Shown here: one piece after another, positions 16,544 to 25,469 of the stretch | How positions within the stretch are numbered: the first letter of the stretch is position 1 | How the letters are laid out: each line of letters begins with the position of its first letter | Assembly: GCA_043764015.1 (NCBI GenBank) | Contig: JAYUKY010000067.1 | Location: 1 to 44,985 of the forward strand | Direction: 5' to 3' | DNA from: JANYGM01 sp043764015 | GTDB taxonomy: Bacteria; Bacteroidota; Bacteroidia; Cytophagales; Thermonemataceae | Length of the DNA stretch: 44,985 bases | Notes under the pieces: generated by a model | What the model was told of the DNA's origin: nothing | The model's input: only the letters and a program-made list of their open reading frames with translations | Databases searched by the model: none | Program-made: the position numbers and the translations under genes

Positions 16544-18814
16544 ATGTGGAAAAACATACTTTTTTGTGCTACCATTGCTACGATGCTTCTCATAACGCAA
16601 GCAAAAGCACAAACACCAGACGAGCTAAAACGTGCAGACGTAGCTTTTAACGCTGGTGAATATGAAAAAGCCCTGCCTACTTACCTTTCAACGCACAAAA
16701 GTACGCCAACTGATGCGTTACTCAACTACAAAATTGGGGTTGCTTATTTCCGTACACCTGACGCAGAAGCGCAAAGCAAAGCCCTTAATTATCTAGAAGC
16801 ATCTTTGTCTAAAGTATCTGATAAAGTGCCATTTAGGTTGTATTATTACTTAGGAAAATGCTATCATTTAGGGCATCAATTTGACAAAGCACAAGCTAAT
16901 TTTGAAAAATATAAATCAAAAGTAGCACAAGATGACAAACTTTTTGCAGACACAGAACGCTCCATTGTTATTACAAATAACGCTAAAAAAATTGTTAAAG
17001 ACACCGTAGATGTACTTATTCAAAATCTTGGTAAAGACATCAACACGCCAAATACAGAATATGGCTCTGTTATTTCGGCTGATGAAAATATGATGATTTA
17101 TACACTTGCTAAAAAAGATAAGTCTGGGCAATATGTAGAACAACTTTTTACAGCTCGTAAGAAAAATTATTCTTGGAAAGAAAGACAACAAATTAGCTTT
17201 AAAACCTCTTCTAATGTGGGTTCTGTAGGACTTTCAGCAGATGGACAAGAGCTTATTTTGTATATGGGTGGCGAAAATGGCAAAGGTGGCTTATTTATGA
17301 GCAAGCAAACTGCTGGACAAGCTGCTGGACAATGGGCAGAACCCGTTAAATTCCCTGCTCCTATCAACTCGGGCAGTTTGGAAAGTGCCGCAAGTATGAC
17401 CACAGACGAAACTACAATGTATTTTGCCAGCAACCGTGCAGGTGGCGCAGGCGGACGAGATATTTATAAGGTTGAAAAACAGCCTGATGGCTCGTGGGGC
17501 AAACCTGAAAATCTAAAAGACATTAACACGCCTTTTGATGAAGATGCGCCCTTTATTCACCCAGACCGCAAAACGCTCTATTTTACCAGCAACGGACATA
17601 ATACTATGGGCGGTGATGATATTTTTAAAACAATCGTAGAAGGTTTAAAGTGTAGCGCACCAAAAAATATGGGCTATCCCGTTAATAGCGTGTATAATGA
17701 TAGTTATTTTGCACTTTCTGCTAATGGCACAAAAGGCTATTTTTCCTCTGATAGGCTGGGCGGACAAGGTATGCAAGACATTTATTTTTTGGGCATTCCT
17801 GAAGAAAACGGCATTCCTTTGACAATGATTAAAGGCAAAATATTGGCGGGAAATCCTCCAAAAGCAATTCCTACGAAAATAAAAGTGATTGATAAAACAA
17901 CCAACAAACCACTCAAACATATCTATAATCCTAATGCAAAAACAGGTGATTATTTGATGATTTTCCCTCCAGGAAAAAATTATGATATGCTTATTGAGGC
18001 GGAAGGCTATTTGCCCTATTTGGTCAATATAAATATTCCTAATCAAACGTATTTTTATGAAATGTACCAAGAAATTACATTACAAAAGAAAATGATTGAT
18101 AACAAAGAAGTTGGGCAAGATATTGTAATTAAGCAAGATTTTAAAGCTCCACAAGAAGAAGATGCTACTAATTTTCAAGGTAGAAATTTAGATTTATATG
18201 ATTTGATGGAAGATATTGCAGAATCTGAAGATACAGTTGCTCGTAATTATTTGCTTGATATTATGTATAATGAAGAAAGCATTGACGCTCAAGAGAATAG
18301 CACCAAAGAAGAAGCACCAGTTCAAGCTACTTTCTTTTATGATGACCCTTCTGGAAATCTTGTTGAAATGACTGTAGATGGCAAAAAAGTTAAAACTTTG
18401 AAAGCTATTGATACTAAAAATCCTCAAAATAATGATGACGAGTATTCAATAAATAAAGGTAATATTATTCAAAATAAGGTTTATACTGCTTTTTATCCTA
18501 GTAAAGAGGTTACTTTAGACACACGAGCCAAAGTAGAAGTACTTAAATTTGCAGATTATCTCAAGAAAAACCCAACGGCAGGCGTACAAATCACAGGTTA
18601 CGCCTCCTCTGAAGGTGAAACAGATGCCAACATAAAGCTTTCAGAACAACGTGCAAAAGCCGCTTATGATTATTTTGTTTTGAATGGTGTAGAAGCCACA
18701 CGTATCACATACAAGGGCGCAGGAAGCAACAAATCTGCAGACCCAGAGGCAGCACGCAGAAAAATGCGTAGAGCAGACATAAAAATTATGCCAGTTGCAG
18801 ACCTTAAAAAATAG
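16544..18814 (+). CDS. TPR - PD40 propeller - OmpA envelope protein (PorE-like architecture)
   Basis: 756 residues. Signal peptide to about residue 23 (AKAQ). Residues 24-130 are TPR-like helices (AFNAGEYEKALPTYLSTH, LYYYLGKCYHLGHQFDKAQA). Residues 150-420 carry WD40-like PD40 beta-propeller motifs (MYFASNRAGGAGGRDIYKV, LYFTSNGHNTMGGDDIFKT, GYFSSDRLGGQGMQDIYFL). A carboxypeptidase-regulatory-like segment follows, then a C-terminal OmpA peptidoglycan-binding domain (LKFADYLKKNP, GYASSEGETDANIKLSEQRA). This order matches PorE and related proteins that link T9SS or gliding complexes to peptidoglycan, but it lacks a lipobox, so it is not a clear PorE ortholog. Confidence 0.88.
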   Translation: MWKNILFCATIATMLLITQAKAQTPDELKRADVAFNAGEYEKALPTYLSTHKSTPTDALLNYKIGVAYFRTPDAEAQSKALNYLEASLSKVSDKVPFRLYYYLGKCYHLGHQFDKAQANFEKYKSKVAQDDKLFADTERSIVITNNAKKIVKDTVDVLIQNLGKDINTPNTEYGSVISADENMMIYTLAKKDKSGQYVEQLFTARKKNYSWKERQQISFKTSSNVGSVGLSADGQELILYMGGENGKGGLFMSKQTAGQAAGQWAEPVKFPAPINSGSLESAASMTTDETTMYFASNRAGGAGGRDIYKVEKQPDGSWGKPENLKDINTPFDEDAPFIHPDRKTLYFTSNGHNTMGGDDIFKTIVEGLKCSAPKNMGYPVNSVYNDSYFALSANGTKGYFSSDRLGGQGMQDIYFLGIPEENGIPLTMIKGKILAGNPPKAIPTKIKVIDKTTNKPLKHIYNPNAKTGDYLMIFPPGKNYDMLIEAEGYLPYLVNINIPNQTYFYEMYQEITLQKKMIDNKEVGQDIVIKQDFKAPQEEDATNFQGRNLDLYDLMEDIAESEDTVARNYLLDIMYNEESIDAQENSTKEEAPVQATFFYDDPSGNLVEMTVDGKKVKTLKAIDTKNPQNNDDEYSINKGNIIQNKVYTAFYPSKEVTLDTRAKVEVLKFADYLKKNPTAGVQITGYASSEGETDANIKLSEQRAKAAYDYFVLNGVEATRITYKGAGSNKSADPEAARRKMRRADIKIMPVADLKK

Positions 18815-18840
18815 GTTGGAAGTTTGGGTACGAAGTTTTT

Positions 18841-18878
18841 TTAAAAAGCCTTTCTAAATATTTAGAAAGGCTTTTTTA
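18841..18878. terminator. Strong terminator after the OmpA-family gene
   Basis: AAAAAGCCTTTCTAAATA (18843-18860) is followed immediately by its complement TTTAGAAAGGCTTTTTT (18861-18877), a near-continuous palindrome ending in a T-run. Confidence 0.85.
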
Positions 18879-19020
18879 TTCTAATCTTAGAGATATATAC
18901 TTAACAATAATAAGATTTTTCATTATTTTTTGTAAATTGGCACTCTATTACTGTACGCAATAGATGCACTTTTTGAAGGGAGAATAAATATTTTTAGTTC
19001 TTACACAAACAAATAATCAA

Positions 19021-20403
19021 ATGAGAATAAAAGAAGTCAGAATAAAAGGGCTTTTTGGAATGTTTGACCACATTATTCCGCTAAATTTGGATACACATTT
19101 ATCCATTATTTATGGCATCAACGGCATTGGGAAAACTACGGTTTTTAAAATGTTGGAGTATGTATTTAATTTTAATGCTGAATATAAAGATACTAATTTT
19201 TCGTATCTTGAAGATATTAGTTTTCAAAAAATAGAGATATTATTTGAAGATGATACTACTTTTAAATTCATCAAGAACAAAGAATATATAAATATTTTCA
19301 TTAAAAATGAAACAAAAAAAATCAGTACATTAAGTATATTTTCATCCATGGAAACTAGTATGCTTCCAAATATTTCAATGAAAGAAAAATGGGCAGAGTT
19401 TTTTTTAGAATTTGATGAAAAACGTGTAACTAGTTTAGAAAGAATTGATTATGATACATTTTTAGATAAAGCCTCTAATGAAAACCTTTCTTTAGAAGAC
19501 GTTTTTAATAAATATTCAGATAGATTTTTTAGTACACCACGAGCTAACTGGAAACGTTTTAATAATGTTAAAGAACTTCCAAAAGAGCATATTGATGTTA
19601 TAAAAAGTTTGAATATCTATCGTATTGGTGTGGAACGTCTAACTACACTTGTTGAAAATACGGATTCTTCAGGTATGACAAATATTAGGAAAGTTAATTC
19701 TATTGAATACTGTACTCAAGAGTTTTCTAATCTTATCAAAAAAAAAAATACAGAATATACAGACCTTACAAAATCCTTAGAATCTTCACTTGGCAAAAGA
19801 ATACTAAGCAAAGAAATTAATACAAATTTAGACAAAGAAGCCCTCAAAAAAATAGTTTTTGAAGTGCAAAAAAGACGTTCAGAACTTCAAAAAATAGGTT
19901 TGATAGAGAGTTTGGAGCAAGAGAATTTAACTATTCCTGATGATTTGGATAGTGGCACACAAGCGGTTTTATCTGTAAGTTTTCAAGATATTCAAACAAA
20001 ATTAAAGATTTTTGATGAATTTTATGAAAAACTAACTTTGTTCTTAGATATTTTAAATCAAAGACGTTTTTCATTTAAACAAATCTCTGTAAATCAACAA
20101 GATGGATTTTTGATTACCAATGATAATGGTGTAAAAATAGAACTTACAGATTTGTCCACAGGTGAGCAACACGAACTAATTTTACTTTATTTGTTGCTTT
20201 TCAAAGCTCCAGAAAACTCGCTAATTTTGATTGATGAGCCAGAAACTTCGTTGCATATTGATTGGCAAGCCGCTTTTTTGAAAGATATGGAAGATATTAT
20301 TAAATTACGAAAATTTGATGTATTGATTTCTACACATTCCCCAAGCATTGTGAGTGGTCGCAGAGAACTAACTATCCCACTTTACGGAAAAAAATATGAA
20401 TAA
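19021..20403 (+). CDS. ariA: AAA/ABC-type ATPase, AriA-like component of a PARIS-type defence pair
   Basis: 460 residues. Walker A is GINGIGKT (32-39), the ABC-like signature is LSTGEQ (378-383), Walker B is LILIDEPETSLH with D405-E406, and the switch histidine is in STHSP (437-441). A coiled-coil middle region spans roughly 200-350, as in AAA_15/OLD-type SMC-like ATPases. In PARIS, AriA forms a scaffold that holds the AriB effector and releases it when a phage anti-restriction protein is sensed. Size and partner (DUF4435 protein overlapping by 8 bp) match the two-gene form. Symbol given by architecture; orthology not tested. No signal peptide. Confidence 0.75.
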   Translation: MRIKEVRIKGLFGMFDHIIPLNLDTHLSIIYGINGIGKTTVFKMLEYVFNFNAEYKDTNFSYLEDISFQKIEILFEDDTTFKFIKNKEYINIFIKNETKKISTLSIFSSMETSMLPNISMKEKWAEFFLEFDEKRVTSLERIDYDTFLDKASNENLSLEDVFNKYSDRFFSTPRANWKRFNNVKELPKEHIDVIKSLNIYRIGVERLTTLVENTDSSGMTNIRKVNSIEYCTQEFSNLIKKKNTEYTDLTKSLESSLGKRILSKEINTNLDKEALKKIVFEVQKRRSELQKIGLIESLEQENLTIPDDLDSGTQAVLSVSFQDIQTKLKIFDEFYEKLTLFLDILNQRRFSFKQISVNQQDGFLITNDNGVKIELTDLSTGEQHELILLYLLLFKAPENSLILIDEPETSLHIDWQAAFLKDMEDIIKLRKFDVLISTHSPSIVSGRRELTIPLYGKKYE

Positions 20404-21286
20404 TAAGCCAACAGATATCAATGAAGCGGGTATTGAGTATTTTATTAGTGAGGTACTAATAAGTCAAGGAGTTGGTATTTTGGTTGAATCCCCTGATAAT
20501 AAAAAGTTATTTGAGAATTTATTACACGAAAAATGTCGGTTTTATTCTGCAAATGGTTGGGCAAACGTAATAGAAAATATCAAAAAAGTCAATTTAGAAA
20601 ATAATAATAGTTATGCGCTTATTGGCATTATTGATGCAGATTTTCGTAGGATTTCTAATGAAATTCCTACAGAAAAAAATATCTTTATGACAGACTACCA
20701 CGACACAGAAATAATGATAATTAGTTTTGTTGCTTTGGAAAAATTAAATATTCTAGTTGATAAAGAGAAGATACAAACCTTTGAAAATCAGCAAAGTAAA
20801 CCATTAAGAGATTTTATATTAGAATTGATTAGACCTATTTCTGTACTTCGTTGGCTAAATCATAGAGATAATCTTGGCTTAAAATTTAAGGTAAGGTCTA
20901 GAGATAAAGATGATAATTATATTGATTATAAGAGTTTTATTGATGAAAAGTATAAATTTAATCTTGATATTTTACTAAAAGAAGTAGAAAATAAAAGTCA
21001 AAAGCAAGGTTTTTTCAAAGATAAAACAATAAAACAAGATTTTGATAATTTGCTCAAAAATGATTTTGATTTAAAGGAACTTTCAAATGGTCACGACTTT
21101 ATGAATGTTTTGACAATGATTTTGAAAAGAATTGCTAAAAATACGCCAATAAAAGTGGCGGATATTGAAACTAATTTTATTTTTGCCTATCATTTGACTG
21201 ATTTTCAAAAGACCCATTTACACCAATTTCTGGCAGTTTGGGAAACACAAAAACAAGGTTTTAAGGTACTTAGAGCTATTATTTAA
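20396..21286 (+). CDS. ariB: DUF4435 TOPRIM-type protein, AriB-like effector
   Basis: 296 residues; the ATG overlaps the last codons and stop of the ATPase gene, so translation is probably coupled. The DUF4435/TOPRIM core is visible: VGILVESPDNKKLFE with Glu31, ALIGIIDADFRRI with the DxD pair D80/D82, and FMTDYHDTEIMI (D100, H102, D103, E105). In PARIS, AriB is a TOPRIM nuclease whose release by AriA cleaves tRNA and stops growth; the acidic residues needed are all present. The C-terminal half is helical. The stop is only 6 bp before bioA, so bioA may be read from the same transcript. Confidence 0.75.
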   Translation: MNNKPTDINEAGIEYFISEVLISQGVGILVESPDNKKLFENLLHEKCRFYSANGWANVIENIKKVNLENNNSYALIGIIDADFRRISNEIPTEKNIFMTDYHDTEIMIISFVALEKLNILVDKEKIQTFENQQSKPLRDFILELIRPISVLRWLNHRDNLGLKFKVRSRDKDDNYIDYKSFIDEKYKFNLDILLKEVENKSQKQGFFKDKTIKQDFDNLLKNDFDLKELSNGHDFMNVLTMILKRIAKNTPIKVADIETNFIFAYHLTDFQKTHLHQFLAVWETQKQGFKVLRAII

Positions 21287-21292
21287 ACATTT

Positions 21293-22657
21293 ATGAACCT
21301 CACAGAAAAAGATAAAAAATACGTTTGGCATCCGTTTACTTCTTTTGGAAATGCTATGCCTAATTTGCCCATACACAGCGCAAAAGGCGTTTATTTGTAT
21401 TCTGATGATAATAGAGCCATTTTAGATGCCATTTCTTCGTGGTGGGTCAATATTCACGGACACTCTCACCCATATCTCGCTGATGCCATCACAAAGCAGG
21501 CAAACACGTTAGAACACGTTATTTTTGCAGGTTTTACGCATACGCCAGCCGTTACGCTTGCAGAAAGATTGTTAAAAATCTTGCCTAGTAATCAATCCAA
21601 AGTATTTTTCTCTGATAATGGTAGTACCGCTTGCGAGGTAGCTATTAAAATGGCTTTGCAATATTTTCATAATTTAGGCACGCCAAAACGCAAAATAATA
21701 GCCTTAGATGGTGCATATCACGGAGATACGTTTGGCGCAATGTCGGTGGGTGCAAGAAATGCGTTTAGCGCACCTTTTAGCCCATTTTTGTTTGATGTTG
21801 AAGTCATTGATTTGCCACAATGCGACACTATGAATTGTTGTTTAGGTATTTGCACAGGCACACGTGAGAATGCACCTAACTGCCTTAATATCAAGCAAAT
21901 AATTGAAAAATTTTCTGAACTCATTGCAACTGGTGAGGTAGCAGCTTTTATGTATGAGCCTATTGTGCAGGGCGCAGCAGGAATACGTATGTATAGCCCA
22001 GAAATTTTGGATAAACTACTAGAAATTGCGCAAAAAAATGATGTTATTTGCATTGCTGATGAGGTTATGACGGGTTTTGGACGTACTGGCAAACTTTTTG
22101 CTTCTGAATATATGACACAAAAACCAGATATTATGTGTTTGTCAAAAGGGCTTACAGGCGGTGTGATGCCACTTGGCGTAACGACTTGTACAGAGAAAAT
22201 AGTGGCTGCTTATTATTCTAGTGATGTTTTTAAGACTTTTTTTCACGGACACTCTTTTACGGCAAATCCGTTGGCGTGTAGTGTGGCAAATGCTAGTTTA
22301 GACTTACTTTTAAAGGCTGAATGTATGGAAAATATCAATAGAATAACACAAAAACATATTGATTTTGAACAAAAAATCATTAAAAATATTCAAAATAATA
22401 AAAGTAATAATAAAAGTAATAACATCAAAAATGTGCGTACATTGGGTACAATCCTTGCTTTTGAAGTAAATAACGACCAAAAAGATAGTTATTTTAATAC
22501 TATTTCTGCGGATATTTATGGTTTTTTCTTGGCAAAAAATATTCTTTTGCGCCCACTAGGCAACACTATTTACATAATGCCGCCCTACGTGATTACAAAT
22601 GAAGAATTAGATAGAATTTATGATGCTATTGAAGAACTTCTTTCAATTACGAATTAA
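21293..22657 (+). CDS. bioA: Adenosylmethionine-8-amino-7-oxononanoate aminotransferase
   Basis: 454 residues. Biotin synthesis: transfers the amino group of S-adenosylmethionine to KAPA to give DAPA. Fold-type I PLP enzyme with substrate-site SSWWV (49-53), cofactor-site AYHGDT (141-146), Asp256 (IADEVMTGFGRTG) contacting the pyridine nitrogen, and Lys285 (LSKGLTGG) as the Schiff-base lysine. FFHGHSFTANPLACS near the C-terminal half is characteristic of BioA. Odd points: five cysteines at 177, 182, 183, 187 and 197 in a loop; an asparagine/lysine insertion near 365-380 encoded by a short repeat; the last residues lie in a heptamer array. No other bio gene is in the window. Confidence 0.92.
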   Translation: MNLTEKDKKYVWHPFTSFGNAMPNLPIHSAKGVYLYSDDNRAILDAISSWWVNIHGHSHPYLADAITKQANTLEHVIFAGFTHTPAVTLAERLLKILPSNQSKVFFSDNGSTACEVAIKMALQYFHNLGTPKRKIIALDGAYHGDTFGAMSVGARNAFSAPFSPFLFDVEVIDLPQCDTMNCCLGICTGTRENAPNCLNIKQIIEKFSELIATGEVAAFMYEPIVQGAAGIRMYSPEILDKLLEIAQKNDVICIADEVMTGFGRTGKLFASEYMTQKPDIMCLSKGLTGGVMPLGVTTCTEKIVAAYYSSDVFKTFFHGHSFTANPLACSVANASLDLLLKAECMENINRITQKHIDFEQKIIKNIQNNKSNNKSNNIKNVRTLGTILAFEVNNDQKDSYFNTISADIYGFFLAKNILLRPLGNTIYIMPPYVITNEELDRIYDAIEELLSITN

Positions 22658-22680
22658 AAATTACGAATTACGAAAAATAC
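22646..22680 (+). repeat. Heptamer array, GAATTAC type, overlapping the bioA stop
   Basis: Units attacga, attaaaa, attacga, attacga, aaaatac. The bioA stop codon lies inside the second unit. It is followed by AAAATACAAA, the core motif seen at the other elements. Confidence 0.8.
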
Positions 22681-22710
22681 AAATTTATAATACCTAATTC
22701 AAAAATAATA

Positions 22711-23586
22711 ATGACAAAAATAATTATTCACGGTGGTTTTTTTAGTGAAGCCTCACAAGATAATAGCACCAAAATAGCTAAACAAAAATCTCTACAAAAT
22801 ATTGTAAAACTGGCTCACGAGTATTTACAAGCACATACGGCACTAGAAACCGTTGTTTTTGCAGTTACTCTATTAGAAGATGACGAGCTTTTTAATGCAG
22901 GAATAGGCTCTCAAATTCAGAAAGATGGCAAAATACGTATGAGTGCAAGCATAATGGATAGCATTACGCAAAAATTTTCTGGTGTAATTAATATTCAAGA
23001 TGTAAAAAACCCAATTTTAGTGGCACAAAAACTAATGAATTATGAGGATAGAGTGCTGGGAGGTATAGAAGCTACAGATTTTGCACATAATAACGGTTTT
23101 GTATATTTCAATACTGAAACGCCACAAAGACGTTTAGATTTTGAAAATAAATTAGCTAAATTAACAAAAGATTTGGCAAAAGAAACAAGCAAACCAACAA
23201 GTACAGTAGGCTGTGTGGCACTAGATAAGTTGGGAAATATTGCCGCAGCAACGTCCACAGGCGGAAAAGGGTTTGAAATTCCTGGTCGTATTTCTGATTC
23301 TGCCACAACAGCAGGTAATTTTGCCAGCAAATGTGCAGGTGTATCTTGTACAGGCGTGGGGGAGGATATTGTGAGTGTGGCAGTTGCCACAAAGATTGTT
23401 ACAAGGATTTCTGATGGAAAAACTATCTCTGATGCTTTTAAACGCACTTTTGAAGAACTAAAAGAAATAGATGGTTTTGCAGGTGCTATTGGAATAGATA
23501 AAAATGGCAATATTTTTCATCAAGATTCGCACCCAAAAATGGTTTTTGCATATTTGGAAAATGATAAAATAACAGTTTTTGAATAA
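22711..23586 (+). CDS. Isoaspartyl peptidase / plant-type L-asparaginase
   Basis: 291 residues, Ntn-hydrolase fold. Self-cleavage is expected before Thr165 in PTSTVGCVALD, which becomes the N-terminal nucleophile of the beta subunit; TSTGG (181-185) and the RISDSATTAGNFA segment match the substrate-binding part. NAGIGS (62-67) is a usual landmark of the alpha subunit. It hydrolyses beta-aspartyl dipeptides from damaged proteins and/or asparagine. The first residues MTKIIIHGGF replace the usual IHGGAG, with Phe-Phe for Ala-Gly, a notable change at a normally conserved site. No signal peptide. It follows bioA with a 53-bp gap containing repeats. Confidence 0.87.
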   Translation: MTKIIIHGGFFSEASQDNSTKIAKQKSLQNIVKLAHEYLQAHTALETVVFAVTLLEDDELFNAGIGSQIQKDGKIRMSASIMDSITQKFSGVINIQDVKNPILVAQKLMNYEDRVLGGIEATDFAHNNGFVYFNTETPQRRLDFENKLAKLTKDLAKETSKPTSTVGCVALDKLGNIAAATSTGGKGFEIPGRISDSATTAGNFASKCAGVSCTGVGEDIVSVAVATKIVTRISDGKTISDAFKRTFEELKEIDGFAGAIGIDKNGNIFHQDSHPKMVFAYLENDKITVFE

Positions 23587-23598
23587 TTAATTCACTAA

Positions 23599-23634
23599 AC
23601 TTCCCGAAAGTTTCCAACTTTCGGGAAGTTCTTT
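23599..23634 (+). terminator. Terminator after the isoaspartyl peptidase gene
   Basis: AACTTCCCGAAAGT (23599-23612) pairs with ACTTTCGGGAAGTT (23617-23630), then CTTTT. The next gene starts 11 bp later. The stem is of the AAAGTTTCCAACTTT kind that I recall as dispersed in Bacteroidota genomes. Confidence 0.75.
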
Positions 23635-23644
23635 TAATAAATTT

Positions 23645-24025
23645 ATGAAAAAAATATTTTTATATTTAATGGTTTTATTTTTATTGGGTGGCGGAATTTA
23701 TCACTTTGTAAGTCCTGCCACTTATGTGAGTATTATGCCTTCTTGGTTTCCTGCAAAAGAAATATTAAACCAGGTTTCTGGCAGTGCAGAGATAGTTTTG
23801 GCTTTACTTCTTATTCCTAAAAAAACACGTACTTTTGCATCAAATATGATTGTTTTGATGTTTATTTCGTTCTTTTTAGTACATATTGGTCATTTATTTG
23901 AGCCACCTGTTATTATCAGTAATGGAAAAACATTGGTGGATTTTCGTGGAGATATGTATTATGGATTGTTTGGGCGTGTTTTAGCACAATTTGGGCTTAT
24001 TTATTGGGCATACAAAATCCGTTAG
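23645..24025 (+). CDS. DoxX-like small integral membrane protein
   Basis: 126 residues with four hydrophobic segments (about 5-22, 47-60, 64-86, 108-124). The opening GGGIYHFVSPATYVSIMPSW and the GSAEIVLALLLIPKKTR loop are typical of DoxX/YozB-like proteins in Bacteroidota. Function in this family is poorly known; some members act in respiratory or sulfur metabolism. It has its own short unit bounded by terminators. Confidence 0.75.
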   Translation: MKKIFLYLMVLFLLGGGIYHFVSPATYVSIMPSWFPAKEILNQVSGSAEIVLALLLIPKKTRTFASNMIVLMFISFFLVHIGHLFEPPVIISNGKTLVDFRGDMYYGLFGRVLAQFGLIYWAYKIR

Positions 24026-24122
24026 GAAAGAGGTACGAATTTAACACTCTGATTATTAAGCTATTAAAAAAATAAGTTATGTAATTTTCCTTTCTAATTG
24101 ATGCTTGTTTATCTTAAAATAC

Positions 24123-24160
24123 AGAACCCTACAATAAATAAATATTGTAGGGTTCTTTTA
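24123..24160. terminator. Bidirectional terminator between DoxX-like and desaturase genes
   Basis: AGAACCCTACAATA (24123-24136) and TATTGTAGGGTTCT (24143-24156) form a perfect 14-bp stem followed by a short T-run. The two flanking genes converge here. Confidence 0.8.
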
Positions 24161-24165
24161 TAAAA

Positions 24166-24193
24166 AATTCGTAATTGATAATTCGTAATTGAC
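24166..24193. repeat. Heptamer array, AATTCGT type, at the desaturase stop
   Basis: Units aattcgt, aattgat, aattcgt, aattgac. On the opposite strand they read GAATTAC/GAATTAT. The final unit reaches the first base of the desaturase stop codon. Confidence 0.8.
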
Positions 24194-25272
24194 TAAGCAA
24201 CAGCTAGTTGTGGTTTTTCTCCAAGTTTGCGCATCGTGCGTATATGCGACATAACCGCCTCTCCAAAAGTAGGGTATTCATTATAAGGCAAATTGTATTT
24301 CTCACAATTAGCTTTCACAATCTCACTAATAGCAGGATAATGTATATGGCTCATACGTGGGAATAAATGATGCTCCACTTGATAATTAAGCCCACCAACG
24401 CACCAAGAAACAAGTTTACTACTACGAGCAAAATTAGCAGTTGTTTTTACCTGATGTGCTGCCCACTCACTTTCTATTGTTGTGTCTGTAAGTGCAAGTT
24501 CAAATTCTGTATTTTCTACTACGTGTGCCAACTGGAAAACTATTGCCAAAGAAAGCCCCATAAACAAGTGCATTACAGTAAAACCTATGCCCCAAGTTCC
24601 CCAACCCACAAAATAAACAGGAATAGCTACATAAAAAATACCATACAAAACCTTACTCAACCAAAAAATAGCGTGTTCTTTTAGTGGCATATTTTGAATA
24701 GGTGTTGTAAATACCTTTTGCTTAAGATATTTATTAAAATCCATCAATACTGCCCACGCAATAGAACTAATACCATACACCAAAAACATATAAATATGCT
24801 GAATGCGGTGAGCAGGCACCCATTTTTGGGTTTCACACTGACGAATAAGCGGACTTTTTGCAATATCATCATCAACGCCATCAACATTTGTATAAGTATG
24901 ATGAATAACATTATGTTTAAATCTCCATATAAAAGCGTTTCCGCCAAGTGCGTTCAAAGTAAGCCCTAGTAGGTCATTTACCCATTTTTTGCTAGAATAT
25001 GAGCCGTGACAAGCATCGTGCATCACATTAAAGCCTATAAATGAAAGCGTTAGCCCCAATGCAGCGCAAAGTGTTAGTGCAAGTACAGCAGGCATATTTA
25101 CAAGCAACAAAGTAGCATAAAGCCCCAACGCAAGCGGAATAAGTACAAGCGTTTTGTAGTACAAATTCCAATTACCTGTTTTTTTGAGGTTATTTTCTAC
25201 AAAATAAGCCTCTACATCTCTTTTTATATCAGAAAAAAAGGTACTATTTTTATTAAAACTAACTTTTGGCAT
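24193..25272 (-). CDS. Membrane fatty acid desaturase
   Basis: 359 residues, with the three histidine boxes of membrane di-iron desaturases: HDACH (85-89), HNVIHH (120-125) and QVEHH (298-302). The glutamine-initiated third box is typical of front-end (delta-5/delta-6 acyl-lipid or acyl-CoA) desaturases. Hydrophobic segments lie at about 43-80 and 205-250. It introduces a double bond in long acyl chains; position and carrier are not evident. No cytochrome b5 domain is fused, so an external electron donor is needed. A -7-like box on the minus strand (TATCTTTG, plus 25371-25378) lies about 100 bp upstream without a matching -33 box. Confidence 0.9.
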   Translation of the reverse strand: MPKVSFNKNSTFFSDIKRDVEAYFVENNLKKTGNWNLYYKTLVLIPLALGLYATLLLVNMPAVLALTLCAALGLTLSFIGFNVMHDACHGSYSSKKWVNDLLGLTLNALGGNAFIWRFKHNVIHHTYTNVDGVDDDIAKSPLIRQCETQKWVPAHRIQHIYMFLVYGISSIAWAVLMDFNKYLKQKVFTTPIQNMPLKEHAIFWLSKVLYGIFYVAIPVYFVGWGTWGIGFTVMHLFMGLSLAIVFQLAHVVENTEFELALTDTTIESEWAAHQVKTTANFARSSKLVSWCVGGLNYQVEHHLFPRMSHIHYPAISEIVKANCEKYNLPYNEYPTFGEAVMSHIRTMRKLGEKPQLAVA

Positions 25273-25431
25273 AATATTTTTTTAATTAGGAATTTTTAAT
25301 TAAGAATTAGAAGTTAAATACAAAACACTTCTATGTAAACTTCACGTTTCATTTTTAAATAACTATTACACAAAGATAAGGGTTTTTGTTTGAAAAAATT
25401 TATTTTTAATACTAAAACCATATTTATAATT

Positions 25432-25466
25432 ACTTCGTACCTCGTACTTTTCCCCTCGTACCTCCA
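25432..25466. repeat. Heptamer array, GAGGTAC type
   Basis: Units acttcgt, acctcgt, acttttc, ccctcgt, acctcca, ending four bases before the stop codon (25470-25472) of the leftward membrane-protein gene. On the opposite strand the units read GAGGTAC and GAAGTAC. Confidence 0.8.
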
Positions 25467-25469
25467 AAT

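Noticed and set aside
16544..18814. Naming the PD40-OmpA protein PorE
   Set aside because: Domain order agrees, but there is no lipobox cysteine and other Bacteroidota proteins share this layout, so no symbol was given.
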